Shown: positions 34,621-44,396, counted from the stretch's first letter. The stretch: 64,000 nt of DNA from Cryomorphaceae bacterium (GCA_016124575.1 WGNM01000044.1:62001-126000), one strand, 5' to 3'. The notes: a model not told the origin generated them from the letters alone. Translations and numbers: made by a program.

Positions 34621-36483
34621 TTATTCAGCATAACCCAGTAGCTCATCCATTGTTACCACAGCAACAGAGTGGTAGTTTTGACGGGCTTTTGAATAAATGG
34701 CATCAGCCATTTCTTTCTGATTCGTTTCTTTCATTTTCGCGTACAACGGAGTCAAGAATTTACGTCTACCGACATTTACCAAGAAGTTCTCTAGTCGCGC
34801 ATAAGCAGGAGTGTAGTTGTTTGAAATGGCATTGCGCAACCAAACAAATAGAACCTCATTGTTGCCAGTACCCGTAATGTTGAAAGCCTTATCCATAGCT
34901 ACCATGTTCTTATAGCCAATAAAATCAGGAAGGTTGTCGAGGAAGTAGTAACGCTCTTGATAAACCCAATCTTTCCAAGGAATGTCGGAAGGAGCCGCTT
35001 CACCAGCAACAAATCGCTTCAAATTCATTTCTACACTGTCGAGTCGGCTTGAATGAACAGTTGGGCAGTTGTCGGGCAATCCCGGACCGTAAATCCACGC
35101 ATCGAGGTTAACCTTTTCAACAAGCGTGCTATCCAATAGATTGGATTGTAGGTAATCAACGAATTGCTCTGTATCCATCACTTTGAATGAATTCGATGAG
35201 AAATAGCTGTTCAAGAATACATCGAACTTATCGCGACCCACAGTTTCTTCGAGCAAACGCAAGAAAAAGTAACCCTTGTCGTAAGCGATTGCGGTCATAC
35301 CTTCATCTGGGTCACGGCCTTGCAAATGCAGTTTCAAGTGCGTATCATTCGGGTTCAGATCCATAATTTCAGAGACTTCTTTTTCAAGTCCTTGATACGT
35401 CAGCACCGCCAACATTTCCGATACTTCTCTGCCATAAACGGCCTCCATGATGCGTTGTTCGAAGTACACCGTAAATCCTTCATTCAACCAGAAATCATCC
35501 CATGTAGAGTTTGTTACAAGGTTTCCAGACCAGCTGTGGGCCAACTCGTGAGCCACCAAAGCTACAAGCGATCTATCGCCAGCAATAATGGTAGGCGTAG
35601 CAAAAGTCAGACGTGGATTTTCCATTCCACCAAAAGGGAAAGCGGCAGGTAAGACGAGCAAATCGTATCGTTCCCAAACATATTTGCCATAAAGGCTTTC
35701 GGCAGCTACCAGCAGGTCTTCCATTTCAGCAAATTCCCAAGCTGCTTTTTCTATCAAGTCAGGAGTGGCATAGACGGCAGTGTGAGGCCCAATTTCGCGG
35801 TATGCAATATCTCCCACAGCGAGCGCCATCAAGTACGACGGGATAGGTTGTTGCATGTCGAACTCATAAATGCCATCAGGTGAGACTGCTGTTGGGTTGT
35901 TTGCCGACATCAGAGCCAACAATCCTTCAGGCACTTTTACCCGAGCATGGTAGGTGAAGCGGATACCTGGACTATCTTGACAAGGGATCCAAGTGCGCGC
36001 TAAAATTGCTTGTGATTGAGTGAATAGGAAAGGATTCTCACCTTCTACCCACAGGAGAGCAGCGGCGCTGGCCGGACATTCATAAAAAATTGAAACCGTT
36101 TTGGTAGCACCTGTTATAGGAACCTCTAGAGGTTGTCCCATGAAATCACGCGACTCACCAATGCTAAAGCTTACCAATCCACCATCATCGGTCGAAACGC
36201 TATCGATTTTGAGGTCGCGCATATCGAAATAAATTTGCTTGGCTGAACCGTTAGATTCAATATTGTACGTGGCAACGCCACGGATGGTGCGCGTTTCGAA
36301 GTCTACTTCAGCATCCCAATTCAAATGGGTTACTTTGGCTTCATTCGGACGTGCATACGAGTGATGGTCAGTTGCTAATTTCATTTGTGCAATGCGTTCT
36401 TTGGTTTGCTCGCTGCGTTCAGCAGGTTGGTCGCATCCCCAAAGGGCAACCACCGCAAACAGTAATATTAAATTGTATTTCAT
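34621..36483 (-). CDS. M1 family metallopeptidase lipoprotein (leukotriene A4 hydrolase/aminopeptidase B-like)
   Basis: A 620-residue zinc aminopeptidase. The N-terminus ends in a lipobox-like ALWGC with a cysteine at 16, so it is probably a lipoprotein. The catalytic motif is HELAH (H312, E313, H316) with the third ligand E335 in NEGF; the exopeptidase loop is GGMENPRLTFATP. The C-terminal third (from about 480) resembles the helical ARM domain of LTA4H-type enzymes. It probably degrades peptides in the periplasm or at the surface. A terminator follows immediately downstream. Confidence 0.92.
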   Translation of the reverse strand: MKYNLILLFAVVALWGCDQPAERSEQTKERIAQMKLATDHHSYARPNEAKVTHLNWDAEVDFETRTIRGVATYNIESNGSAKQIYFDMRDLKIDSVSTDDGGLVSFSIGESRDFMGQPLEVPITGATKTVSIFYECPASAAALLWVEGENPFLFTQSQAILARTWIPCQDSPGIRFTYHARVKVPEGLLALMSANNPTAVSPDGIYEFDMQQPIPSYLMALAVGDIAYREIGPHTAVYATPDLIEKAAWEFAEMEDLLVAAESLYGKYVWERYDLLVLPAAFPFGGMENPRLTFATPTIIAGDRSLVALVAHELAHSWSGNLVTNSTWDDFWLNEGFTVYFEQRIMEAVYGREVSEMLAVLTYQGLEKEVSEIMDLNPNDTHLKLHLQGRDPDEGMTAIAYDKGYFFLRLLEETVGRDKFDVFLNSYFSSNSFKVMDTEQFVDYLQSNLLDSTLVEKVNLDAWIYGPGLPDNCPTVHSSRLDSVEMNLKRFVAGEAAPSDIPWKDWVYQERYYFLDNLPDFIGYKNMVAMDKAFNITGTGNNEVLFVWLRNAISNNYTPAYARLENFLVNVGRRKFLTPLYAKMKETNQKEMADAIYSKARQNYHSVAVVTMDELLGYAE

Positions 36484-36499
36484 AGGATTATATTCTGTG

Positions 36500-36507
36500 C
36501 AAAGCTA
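36500..36507 (-). promoter_or_regulatory. -7 box (TAGCTTTG) of the M1 lipoprotein gene
   Basis: TAGCTTTG on the minus strand fits TANNTTTG and lies 16 bases before the ATG. It implies a leader of about 12 bases. Confidence 0.45.
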
Positions 36508-36547
36508 CAAATACCAATCAGGAGTATGCAGGCGATACAGGATAAGA

Positions 36548-37123
36548 TTAAATTTCAGAAGCTGATTTGATTTCCATCCGCGCAGCGATGCGTCGTAAAA
36601 TGATGTAGATAATCAATCCCAATGCAGATTTGATTAAAATTCCCGGCGCAAATCCTTTCAATTGATTCACCCAATCTACCGATTCGTTCATCAGGTTGAG
36701 CATCCAATACAACCCTAAAAGGAGAATCAAGAGTTGTCCGAGCAGCAACAACAACGCAGCCGACAGCGAAGGAATGCGATGATTTTGTTCACCAACATAC
36801 CCTATTAAAAGTGCAGAGATCGGGAAGGCTAGGAGGAATCCGCCACTTAACCCGGTGAAGCGATCCCAACCAGAAGAATAACCCGAAAAAACAGGTAGGC
36901 CTAGTCCGCCAAGCAACAAATAACTCACAACAGCCGCAATACCAATCTTCCATCCGAATAATAGCGGGATAAGCACTACGAGCAAAGACTGAGGAGTGAA
37001 TGCCACCTGCAAGCCACTGCTGATTTCGATGGGTGAGAGCAGACACAAAGCAATGAGTCCAACCGCATATTTTATCGCAAAATCGATGGTTGTGCTAGGA
37101 GAGAAACGCAAATTTTTTAGCAT
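36548..37123 (-). CDS. bioY: Biotin transporter BioY (ECF-type S component)
   Basis: A 191-residue membrane protein with about six helices. Family marks are FTPQSLLVVLIPLLFGWKIG, LLGGLGLPVFSGYSSGWDRF and GLSGGFLLAFPISALLIGY. BioY is the substrate-binding subunit of the energy-coupling-factor biotin transporter; no EcfA or EcfT gene adjoins, so it either uses a shared module or works alone. Its ATG overlaps the stop of the upstream M1 peptidase gene (ATGA), giving a two-gene unit. Confidence 0.9.
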   Translation of the reverse strand: MLKNLRFSPSTTIDFAIKYAVGLIALCLLSPIEISSGLQVAFTPQSLLVVLIPLLFGWKIGIAAVVSYLLLGGLGLPVFSGYSSGWDRFTGLSGGFLLAFPISALLIGYVGEQNHRIPSLSAALLLLLGQLLILLLGLYWMLNLMNESVDWVNQLKGFAPGILIKSALGLIIYIILRRIAARMEIKSASEI

Positions 37124-38979
37124 CAGTTTCTAAAAATAAAGTTTGTATTGGCGCTCAAATCTAGGCGGTTGTTATCGCGATCAATGTCGGCCATGTGAAA
37201 ACCGGGATCAATTTCAATAGACAAGATATCGGAGATTGGGATATCGATTTCAAGGGCGTAATAAGGGTTTGTCCATGCCCAATCTGGTGCCAATTCAAAT
37301 TGCATTCCGTCAACATCCAATGGTTTGTTGCCGCGCATGCTCACAAGGGGAATGTTGATTGGCAGCGAGTTGCCATTGCGCAAAGTCACAACAACATCAA
37401 CAGGCATTGGCATTTCACCAACTCTTTCGAGAATTATAGTCGCATTTGAGGCCGATCCTTCCACTTGCTTGATACCATAGTCGATGGTGTGTTTTGAATT
37501 CACGAAGTAGTCAAAATACCAATCGAGTTCGATGCCACTAACATCTTCCATGACACGCTTGAATGTTGTAGGAGTGGGGTGTTTGAACTTCCATTTTTCG
37601 AAGTATGCTAGCAAAGCAGCATCTCTTACCTCTTCGCCAATTACATACCCAAGTTGTTCGAGCAGCACCTCACCTTTGCTGTAGGCTGCAACGCCGTATG
37701 CTTTATTTGTCATGTAGCCATCGGCAGGAGTAATGAGTGCTTCATCTTCGCCATCGCGAGCCAACGACAAATAGCTTTGGTATGCCGATTGGTGCGGGTT
37801 TTTCTTCATCGGGTCGGTGAAAAGATGCGCCAACGTGCGAGAAGTTGCGAAAGAGCAGAAACCTTCATCCATCCACTCGTAGAGTGTTTCATTGGTTGCT
37901 AGCAAGCCATGATACCACGAATGTGCCGCTTCATGAATGGTCACACCAACTAGGCTTCTTAGGTTGCGTTCGCCAGTGATGAGTGTAGCCATGGGATACT
38001 CCATACCGCCATCTCCACCTTGAATGATGGAATATTGCGGGTAGGGGTAGTTGCCATAATTTTTGCTCATAAATTCAAATCCCTCAACTGCGTAGTGCTT
38101 CAACTCTTCCCAATTGGCGTCGTACAGCTCATTGCTTTGATAGAAGAAATGCAACATAGGTCCGTTCGGCACCTGAGCTGTTTGGTGGATGTAATCGGGG
38201 TCGGCAGCCCACACAAAGTCGTGGACATTTTTTGCGACGAAATGCCACGTCAGTTTGCCATTTACAGGCTTGCGGGCGACAATTCTCGTGGTGTAACCGT
38301 ATCCAATTTCTTGCGGATTTTTCAATTCTCCTGTCCCCCCAATGATGTATTTCTCATCAATTGAAATGTGGATATCGAAATCACCCCATACACCATGAAA
38401 TTCACGTCCGACGTAAGGTGTAGCATGCCAACCTTCATGGTCGTACTCGCAAATTTTCGGGTACCACTGCGCCATCGACAGCTCGATGCCTTCTTTGTTC
38501 ATCCAACCTGAACGGCGGATTTGTAGGGGTACTTGTGCGTCAAAAGTCATTTCAAACGTTGTCTTACTGCCTGGGGCAATAACTTTTGGCAGGTCGACTT
38601 CCAGAATGGTTCCAACTTCAGTGAACGATACAGGTTTTCCATTCATGGTCAAAGTGCTAACCCTGAGCCAACCAATTTCATTTTCTGCAAGCGCCGCAAT
38701 GCGGTCGCCAACACGCGGGTCTGGATCTGAAATTGTCCGCGAACGAACATCCATCATGCTGCCGGGTTGAAAAGCATTGAAATACAGATGGAAAAACACC
38801 CTCTTCAGCTCGTCTGGACTGTTGTTCGTATAAACCAGTTTTTGTTTACCTGTAAATTGGTGATTTTGGACATCTACATCTATGTCCATTGAATAAGCAA
38901 CATGCTGTTGCCAGTACGTTTCACCCGCAAACATAGCCGTAGCGAAAAGTAGAGAAAGAGCTGTAAGAATGTTTTTCAT
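37123..38979 (-). CDS. M1 family metallopeptidase, exported
   Basis: A 618-residue exported zinc peptidase (signal MKNILTALSLLFATAMFAGE). I use the ATG at 38979 because the signal peptide begins there. The active site is HEAAHSWYHG with the third zinc ligand E of MDEGF 19 residues after the second histidine, preceded by GGDGGMEYPMATLI. An N-terminal saddle domain (about 25-230) begins with a peptidase M1-like YSMDIDVDVQNHQFTGKQKL segment. The C-terminal domain is shorter than in aminopeptidase N. It overlaps bioY by one codon; the functional link is unclear. Confidence 0.92.
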   Translation of the reverse strand: MKNILTALSLLFATAMFAGETYWQQHVAYSMDIDVDVQNHQFTGKQKLVYTNNSPDELKRVFFHLYFNAFQPGSMMDVRSRTISDPDPRVGDRIAALAENEIGWLRVSTLTMNGKPVSFTEVGTILEVDLPKVIAPGSKTTFEMTFDAQVPLQIRRSGWMNKEGIELSMAQWYPKICEYDHEGWHATPYVGREFHGVWGDFDIHISIDEKYIIGGTGELKNPQEIGYGYTTRIVARKPVNGKLTWHFVAKNVHDFVWAADPDYIHQTAQVPNGPMLHFFYQSNELYDANWEELKHYAVEGFEFMSKNYGNYPYPQYSIIQGGDGGMEYPMATLITGERNLRSLVGVTIHEAAHSWYHGLLATNETLYEWMDEGFCSFATSRTLAHLFTDPMKKNPHQSAYQSYLSLARDGEDEALITPADGYMTNKAYGVAAYSKGEVLLEQLGYVIGEEVRDAALLAYFEKWKFKHPTPTTFKRVMEDVSGIELDWYFDYFVNSKHTIDYGIKQVEGSASNATIILERVGEMPMPVDVVVTLRNGNSLPINIPLVSMRGNKPLDVDGMQFELAPDWAWTNPYYALEIDIPISDILSIEIDPGFHMADIDRDNNRLDLSANTNFIFRN

Positions 38980-38996
38980 GCAAAAAATAAAAAAAG

Positions 38997-39004
38997 CAAA
39001 GTTA
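38997..39004 (-). promoter_or_regulatory. -7 box (TAACTTTG) of the M1 peptidase-bioY unit
   Basis: TAACTTTG on the minus strand fits TANNTTTG, with a TTG twenty bases upstream (39027-39025), one base off the usual spacing. The ATG lies 17 bases downstream. Confidence 0.5.
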
Positions 39005-39068
39005 GGTATTGAAGAGGGGGCATGCAATCCGACCATCCTTTGAGACAACCGTTTGAACCTTAGCTATG

Positions 39069-39740
39069 TTACCCTCTTAGAATGGCTTCGGTCAGAAATT
39101 GTTGCATACCCAGGGAAGCATTTCTGTAGTCCATGATCGTAGTTAAAAGCTTATCGCTGATCAACTCCTTCGCAGGAAGTTCAGCCATGTAGTAGAACTG
39201 CTTGTTGAAGATATCTGGAATATCGGCAGCAATTTCGCGGAATTCAGGAGCTAGAATCTTGTTTTTCTCACCCTTTATTTCACCATAATGCTTAATGAAG
39301 TTTTTATCTGAAATCAGCTTTTTGTAGCGCTCAGGGTTCAACTTAATGAATTCACGAACCATGTACAGATTCTCTTTTTCAAGAGCATATGCACCACCAC
39401 CGAGCCAGATTGAATTCGCTGATGCTTGAATATAAAAACCGGGCACCTCTTTGTCTTTTCGGCCTTCGGGAGATATAATGGCAGCGACATTTGTCTTGTA
39501 CGGCGCCTTGTTTTTTGAAAACCGCACATCCCTGTTTATACGGAAAATAGCGTCTTTAGGCTCGATGTTCAGCGGTTCGCCCGCCTCTTTGAAGCTCTTA
39601 ATTACATCGCCAATTAGCTTTTGAAAAGGGACTTTCACACTTTTTTCGTAGCGTGATTTCGAAAGTTGAAACCAATCGCGGTTGTTGTTTTCTTCCAGCT
39701 CTTTGAAGAAATCTATGAAGTCGTTGGTTAGATAAGTCAT
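39069..39740 (-). CDS. DUF2461 domain-containing protein
   Basis: A 223-residue cytoplasmic protein of the DUF2461 family, seen in FIDFFKELEENNNRDWFQLS, the RINRDVRFSKNKAPYKTNV block and GFYIQASANSIWLGGGAYAL. No biochemical role is established. The ATG at 39740 overlaps the stop of the mannosyltransferase gene as ATGA; an ATG four codons upstream is also possible. It is the last gene of the minus-strand run beginning at the TPR protein. Confidence 0.88.
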   Translation of the reverse strand: MTYLTNDFIDFFKELEENNNRDWFQLSKSRYEKSVKVPFQKLIGDVIKSFKEAGEPLNIEPKDAIFRINRDVRFSKNKAPYKTNVAAIISPEGRKDKEVPGFYIQASANSIWLGGGAYALEKENLYMVREFIKLNPERYKKLISDKNFIKHYGEIKGEKNKILAPEFREIAADIPDIFNKQFYYMAELPAKELISDKLLTTIMDYRNASLGMQQFLTEAILRG

Positions 39741-41260
39741 TGTTGCGGACATTCAATTTGTTGATCCATAGAGTAAATATGCACCGTTTCGAGCGTATTT
39801 TTCGGATTTAGGTAGTGCAATAGTCGGTCGAAATAACCAGGTTGAATTGTAGTTTGGAAAGAAAGAGAGCTGTATTCAGCTTTGAACTTATCGGCTATTG
39901 AAGCAACATTTTCACCATAGAACAAGATGTAATTTGGGAAATCCTGATACGACAGTCGGTCGCAGATATCGCCATGTTGCACATCAAGCTTCGTTTCTCC
40001 AGGCACAAACCAATAATAGCGTTCCCACTTGCCACTGTAAAATTGCGGAGGTTGCGCAGCGCTATCAACATACACAGCCAAGAAGTTTTTGTATTCAGGC
40101 TGGTTGTACAAGTAATACATCGCTTCAACCCTGCTTTTTTTGACGTAAGAGAGAGAGACAACAGCAAAACCCATCATGTTAAGCACCCAGAAAGTATTCC
40201 ATAGTCGGCGACTCAGTTTTTTGTGGTTTTGCCACCACATCGATTTTTGCTGCCACATTTCCCAACAGATCGTTCCTGCAACGATCATGAAGATAAGGAC
40301 AGGAATGATGAAACGCTCCTGTTTGTTCGGGTAAATACTGTGGAAAATAAGAAACAGAAAACTTGGGACAATGAGTAAGGCATACTTGCGCACGGCAAGG
40401 ATGCTGCCAAATATCAATGCCAGACTCAACGGTGGAAGCAGGAATCCTAAAATCGTCAATCCGTATTGATACCAAGGTCCTTCAGGATAATCGCCTGCAT
40501 GGGTGCTATTGTAATCGATGTAGGTGCGTAGCTGCACAAACGGCTCACCCCAGAGAAACACATCCGGAAGTTGCATCAAGAAAAAAGCGAAAATTGCACT
40601 CAATCCCGTCCCTAATGCCCGTAACCAATCTTTTTGAAAGAGCAGAACCAAACCGATTCCCACACCATATATTCCACATTGATAGCGAATTCCAGTAGCG
40701 ATACCGATGCCGATACCTGCTACGAGGGCAGATTTCAAGTTGCGTTCGCCTTTCAGCAGTATATACGTAGACCACATAAGAGGTGGCACGCATACCATTT
40801 CAACGAGGTTGCGGACAGAGAAATTGGGCATAAAAGCAAAGAGCGCCAGCAGCATACCCACCGTAAAAGCAGTCTTTTTATCTGAAAGGTATTCGGCTAT
40901 GCGATAACCAAAGTAAACGATCGGCAAACTGTAGAGAGCGTGGAGCAACCTGACCACGAACATCACGTTTTTTGGGTCATCAAATCCCAGCGATTTCAGA
41001 GTGCTAAGGACGACATATTGGCTACCCACATAGGCGAAATTCACCACACTCGGTATGTCGCCCTCGTTCTTGTTCCAAGGCAACCAATTGTTATAATCAT
41101 CGCCATCAATCCAGCTTCCTGCGGCTTCGATAACCAAGAAATGGTCATCGATCATGAGATAGCCGGGAGAAAAAACCACACTCAACATCCGCGCTGCTAG
41201 CGCGATAAGCAAAACAAACCGAAGTGGCTGAGTAAGGCGTAAGTTGTTTAGAAACTTCAT
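39737..41260 (-). CDS. GT22 (ALG9/PIG-B-like) mannosyltransferase-type membrane protein
   Basis: A 507-residue polytopic glycosyltransferase of the GT-C fold with about ten helices. The first loop has an acidic YLMIDDHFLVIEAAGSW motif, and YPNKQERFIIPVLIF corresponds to the HKEERFxxP signature of GT22 lipid-linked mannosyltransferases. Enzymes of this type use dolichol- or polyprenyl-phosphate sugars in the periplasm. The sugar and acceptor are unknown; the family call rests mainly on the HKERF-like block. It lies 7 bases downstream of asnB. Confidence 0.75.
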   Translation of the reverse strand: MKFLNNLRLTQPLRFVLLIALAARMLSVVFSPGYLMIDDHFLVIEAAGSWIDGDDYNNWLPWNKNEGDIPSVVNFAYVGSQYVVLSTLKSLGFDDPKNVMFVVRLLHALYSLPIVYFGYRIAEYLSDKKTAFTVGMLLALFAFMPNFSVRNLVEMVCVPPLMWSTYILLKGERNLKSALVAGIGIGIATGIRYQCGIYGVGIGLVLLFQKDWLRALGTGLSAIFAFFLMQLPDVFLWGEPFVQLRTYIDYNSTHAGDYPEGPWYQYGLTILGFLLPPLSLALIFGSILAVRKYALLIVPSFLFLIFHSIYPNKQERFIIPVLIFMIVAGTICWEMWQQKSMWWQNHKKLSRRLWNTFWVLNMMGFAVVSLSYVKKSRVEAMYYLYNQPEYKNFLAVYVDSAAQPPQFYSGKWERYYWFVPGETKLDVQHGDICDRLSYQDFPNYILFYGENVASIADKFKAEYSSLSFQTTIQPGYFDRLLHYLNPKNTLETVHIYSMDQQIECPQQ

Positions 41261-41267
41261 GTTGCGA

Positions 41268-43076
41268 TCAGCGATTCTTAAAACGTGCTTCTTCTGCGGC
41301 TAGCCAATGGTGTAGAACCAGCAGATGCCATGACAATTGAACGTCGGGCTTCGAAGTTATTTGTTTTACCCGAGTCATGTCTAACCCGAGTGCCATAAGT
41401 TGCGCTGAATTTTGAAGATTGGCGATCTCAGCTCCGAAATCATTGTTAAGGACATCGGCCAGAGGGATTTCAAAACCCTTCTTAGCCCGCTTAAAAACCG
41501 ATTTTGGCAACAAGTCGGCGAAGATGTTCCGCAACGGTATTTTACCTATTTCGCTGTTGAATTTTTCATCGCCCCGCATCCCATTGGCGATACGAACCAC
41601 ATTTTTATCGAGAAAAGGGACGCGCACTTCGAGACTGTGGCGCATGCTCATGAGATCGACCTTGTGCAGCATATCGTTTGGAAGAACCAGTTTCTGATCA
41701 TTGAACAGCACCTGATTCAGATTATCGGACTGAATTTTTTGAGTGTCGTAGTCGCATTTTAGTACTAAACTTTCAGCAGGATCAGCGAAAGCAGCCCATT
41801 TTAAATAGCGATCATTCGGATCAAGTGCCAATCCATCGAGCAATTTTTTTGCTTTGCGAAGACGGTCTTGCCATTTCGATTCACGCGAACCCTTATCAGA
41901 AATGAGACGAGTCAAAAATCCGAATTTCGATAACAACCGAGCTTGATTTGAAAAAGAGAAAGCCAGGGCGCGGTGTTTTCTGTATCCACCAAACAGTTCA
42001 TCGGCTCCATCGCCGCTTAAGGCAACTTTGACAAATTTTCGTGTTTCGTGCGAAAGAATTCCCGCAACTACAGCAGAGCTATCGGCGAAAGGCTCATCGA
42101 GCGCGTTTAAAAAATCGTTGATTCCGTTTTTCAAGTCATTGTTCGACAACTTGAAGCTATGGTGTTCACTTTGAATGTGTTGTGCCACTATTTCAGCAGC
42201 TTCACTTTCATCAAGATAGGGATGATCTGAATACCCAATACTGAACGTATGGATACCGGGGTGAGCTTTTGATGCCAGCGCAGCGATGATCGAAGAATCG
42301 ATACCACCACTTAGGAAACAACCCACAGCGACATCAGCCACCAATCTTGATTTTACCGCATTGTCGAGAGCCAGTCGCAGATCACCTGCAGACGGATGTT
42401 CGAAAGTAGCTTCTAAATTAAACCACGCTTCTTGCGTGAAACTGTTTTTCGAGTCTATGAGATGTCCGGGTTTTAGTTTGAAAACCCCTTTATAAATGGC
42501 ACGTTCATCAGGACAGAATCCGAATTTCAGGAAATTCGCGACAACATCCATGTCGATTTCTGGTTGAGATTGAATTGGCAGACCTTTCAGCTCAGAAGCG
42601 AATACCAGATTTCCATTGGCAGAGGAAAACCAAAGAGGATTGATACCCATTTGGTCACGAGCAGCAAGAATTCTGTTTTCAAGAGCGTCATAAAAAACAA
42701 AAGCGAAGCATCCATTCAGCATAGGAATCGCCTCACGATCGAATTTAATCAGCAGTTGGAGTAGGACTTCAGTATCAGAAGCAGTGGAGAACGAAGCACC
42801 ACCTTCGATGAGGGAAGAGCGCAAATCAGCGTAATTGTAGATCTCACCGTTGAAGGCCAAAACATACCGTTTTGATGCATCTGCCATGGGTTGGTTGGAT
42901 CTTGCATCTAGGTCTACAATCGCTAATCTAGCGTGCGATAGCGCTAGGTGTTCATCAATAAACAAGCCCAGCGCATCGGGTCCACGATGTACAATGTTTT
43001 TAATGCAAGACTGCACCAATTCCGCAGTATCACCGGTGATAGGGGAGATGGACCAGCTTCCGGCAAAGCCACACAT
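41268..43076 (-). CDS. asnB: Asparagine synthase (glutamine-hydrolysing)
   Basis: A 602-residue class B asparagine synthetase-like amidotransferase. The N-terminal glutaminase begins MCGFAG with nucleophile C2 and contains IVHRGPDALG and LAFNGEIYNY. The synthetase domain has the PP-loop FLSGGIDSSIIAAL and LSGDGADELFGGY. Overall length fits AsnB. Because it stands among a lumazine synthase and a glycosyltransferase, amidation of another carboxylate (as in surface polysaccharide) cannot be excluded, but primary asparagine synthesis is the simplest reading. Confidence 0.9.
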   Translation of the reverse strand: MCGFAGSWSISPITGDTAELVQSCIKNIVHRGPDALGLFIDEHLALSHARLAIVDLDARSNQPMADASKRYVLAFNGEIYNYADLRSSLIEGGASFSTASDTEVLLQLLIKFDREAIPMLNGCFAFVFYDALENRILAARDQMGINPLWFSSANGNLVFASELKGLPIQSQPEIDMDVVANFLKFGFCPDERAIYKGVFKLKPGHLIDSKNSFTQEAWFNLEATFEHPSAGDLRLALDNAVKSRLVADVAVGCFLSGGIDSSIIAALASKAHPGIHTFSIGYSDHPYLDESEAAEIVAQHIQSEHHSFKLSNNDLKNGINDFLNALDEPFADSSAVVAGILSHETRKFVKVALSGDGADELFGGYRKHRALAFSFSNQARLLSKFGFLTRLISDKGSRESKWQDRLRKAKKLLDGLALDPNDRYLKWAAFADPAESLVLKCDYDTQKIQSDNLNQVLFNDQKLVLPNDMLHKVDLMSMRHSLEVRVPFLDKNVVRIANGMRGDEKFNSEIGKIPLRNIFADLLPKSVFKRAKKGFEIPLADVLNNDFGAEIANLQNSAQLMALGLDMTRVKQITSKPDVQLSWHLLVLHHWLAAEEARFKNR

Positions 43077-43082
43077 AGCTAA

Positions 43083-43601
43083 TTAAATTGTGAAGCCAGG
43101 ACCCCAACTTGAGCGCATCGATTGTTGCAGAGCGATCATTTTAAGGCAAGTGACAGCGGCTTCAGTACCTTTGTTGCCATGTTTTCCGCCTGATCTGTCG
43201 ATCGACTGTTGACGGTTATCGTCGGTAAGCACGCCGAATATTACAGGGCGAATGAATTTGAGGCTAACATCTTTTACTCCTTGTGCCACTGCTTGGCAAA
43301 CGAAATCGAAGTGGGCTGTTTCACCGCGAATCACTGAGCCAAGAGTTATAACACCTTGAACATCGTAGTACTCAAGCATGAAAGCAGCAGCGGTAGGCAG
43401 TTCAAAGCTACCAGGGACCTTGATAATGCGCAGGTTATGTTCAAGGATTCCGCTTTTAAAAAGCACCTCTTTGGCGCCATCTAGCAGGGCGAAAGTGATG
43501 TCGTTGTTCCATTCAGAAACAACAATCCCGATGCGCATATTCGACGCATCGGGAAGTTCATTTTCGTTATATGAAGAAAGATTGTGTTCTGAAGTTGCCA
43601 T
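43083..43601 (-). CDS. ribH: 6,7-dimethyl-8-ribityllumazine synthase
   Basis: A 172-residue lumazine synthase, the penultimate enzyme of riboflavin synthesis. Signatures are GIVVSEWNNDITFALLDGA, VPGSFELPTAAAFML, VITLGSVIRGETAHFDFVC and the end of the active site GNKGTEAAVTCLKMIAL. The ATG at 43601 is used; a longer frame would overlap the TPR gene. It follows the TPR gene by one base. No other riboflavin genes are in the window. Confidence 0.95.
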   Translation of the reverse strand: MATSEHNLSSYNENELPDASNMRIGIVVSEWNNDITFALLDGAKEVLFKSGILEHNLRIIKVPGSFELPTAAAFMLEYYDVQGVITLGSVIRGETAHFDFVCQAVAQGVKDVSLKFIRPVIFGVLTDDNRQQSIDRSGGKHGNKGTEAAVTCLKMIALQQSMRSSWGPGFTI

Positions 43602-43602
43602 A

Positions 43603-44295
43603 TCAGAGTTTGTGACCAAGATAAGCAGCATAACGCTCAGCGCGAGGTTTCACTTGAGCGTCAGGGTAATTTTCTACAATTTTCTCAAAGTATTTAGCAG
43701 CTTTATCTTTCTGATCAAGGTCCATGTAAGCGATAGCCGCTTTGAACATCACCATCGGCGCAGTGAAAGATTCAGCATCAGTACCTTTCGATTTTGATAT
43801 AGCTTTTTCGAAATGTTTTACAGCTTCTTCAGTGTTTCCGAGTTCAACGTAACAATCGCCGATGTTTGTGATAGACAAAACACTAACCACATCATCATCG
43901 AGGTCAGCTTGTTCAAAGTAAGCGATTGCCTCTTCGAAATTACCACGATCGCGGCTAATGATGCCCAGTTCGTAGTTCGCACGATCAGCAGCTTTGGTTC
44001 CTGAGTAGTCAGAAACGATGTCTTCAAGACCTGGGTACAACCCATCACCTACAAGAGCAAGGTCAAGAGAGTCTATCTCGAAATATTGCTCCGCTTTCCA
44101 GATTTCTTCTGTTGCTTTATCTTCTTTCGGTTTTACCACGAGTAGGCGGTAAGCATAGAATCCAATCAATATAACAGCAGCAACACCGATAACGATGGTT
44201 AGCGTTTTACGATTGCGATCAACGAACATTTCGGTTTTGGTGTAAACCTCTTTTACGTCAACGATTACTTCTTCTTGGTCGTTTTTCTTGGCCAT
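43603..44295 (-). CDS. Tetratricopeptide repeat membrane protein (YfgM-like arrangement)
   Basis: A 230-residue protein with a short cytoplasmic N-terminus, one transmembrane helix at about 35-52 (TLTIVIGVAAVILIGFYAYR) and periplasmic TPR repeats (for example ADRANYELGIISRDRGNFEE, SITNIGDCYVELGNTEEAVK, FKAAIAYMDLDQKDKAAKYF). The layout matches the YfgM/DUF2133-like ancillary proteins that bind envelope partners. It heads the minus-strand run TPR-ribH-asnB-GT22-DUF2461, whose gaps are all a few bases or overlaps. Confidence 0.85.
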   Translation of the reverse strand: MAKKNDQEEVIVDVKEVYTKTEMFVDRNRKTLTIVIGVAAVILIGFYAYRLLVVKPKEDKATEEIWKAEQYFEIDSLDLALVGDGLYPGLEDIVSDYSGTKAADRANYELGIISRDRGNFEEAIAYFEQADLDDDVVSVLSITNIGDCYVELGNTEEAVKHFEKAISKSKGTDAESFTAPMVMFKAAIAYMDLDQKDKAAKYFEKIVENYPDAQVKPRAERYAAYLGHKL

Positions 44296-44315
44296 GGTTT
44301 TTTCTTTACGAGGTG

Positions 44316-44323
44316 CAAAAATA
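44316..44323 (-). promoter_or_regulatory. -7 box (TATTTTTG) of the TPR-ribH-asnB run
   Basis: TATTTTTG on the minus strand fits TANNTTTG and lies 20 bases before the TPR start. The region between this gene and recF holds divergent promoters. Confidence 0.45.
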
Positions 44324-44369
44324 ATCTTTTTTCGGTTACTTATACCTGTTAGTTAAAAGGAGAACTGAC

Positions 44370-44377
44370 TACCTTTG
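44370..44377 (+). promoter_or_regulatory. -7 box (TACCTTTG) of recF
   Basis: TACCTTTG matches TANNTTTG, 19 bases before the recF GTG start. No TTTG occurs at the expected -33 position. Confidence 0.45.
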
Positions 44378-44396
44378 GGAGATTAAGAGTTGAGTA

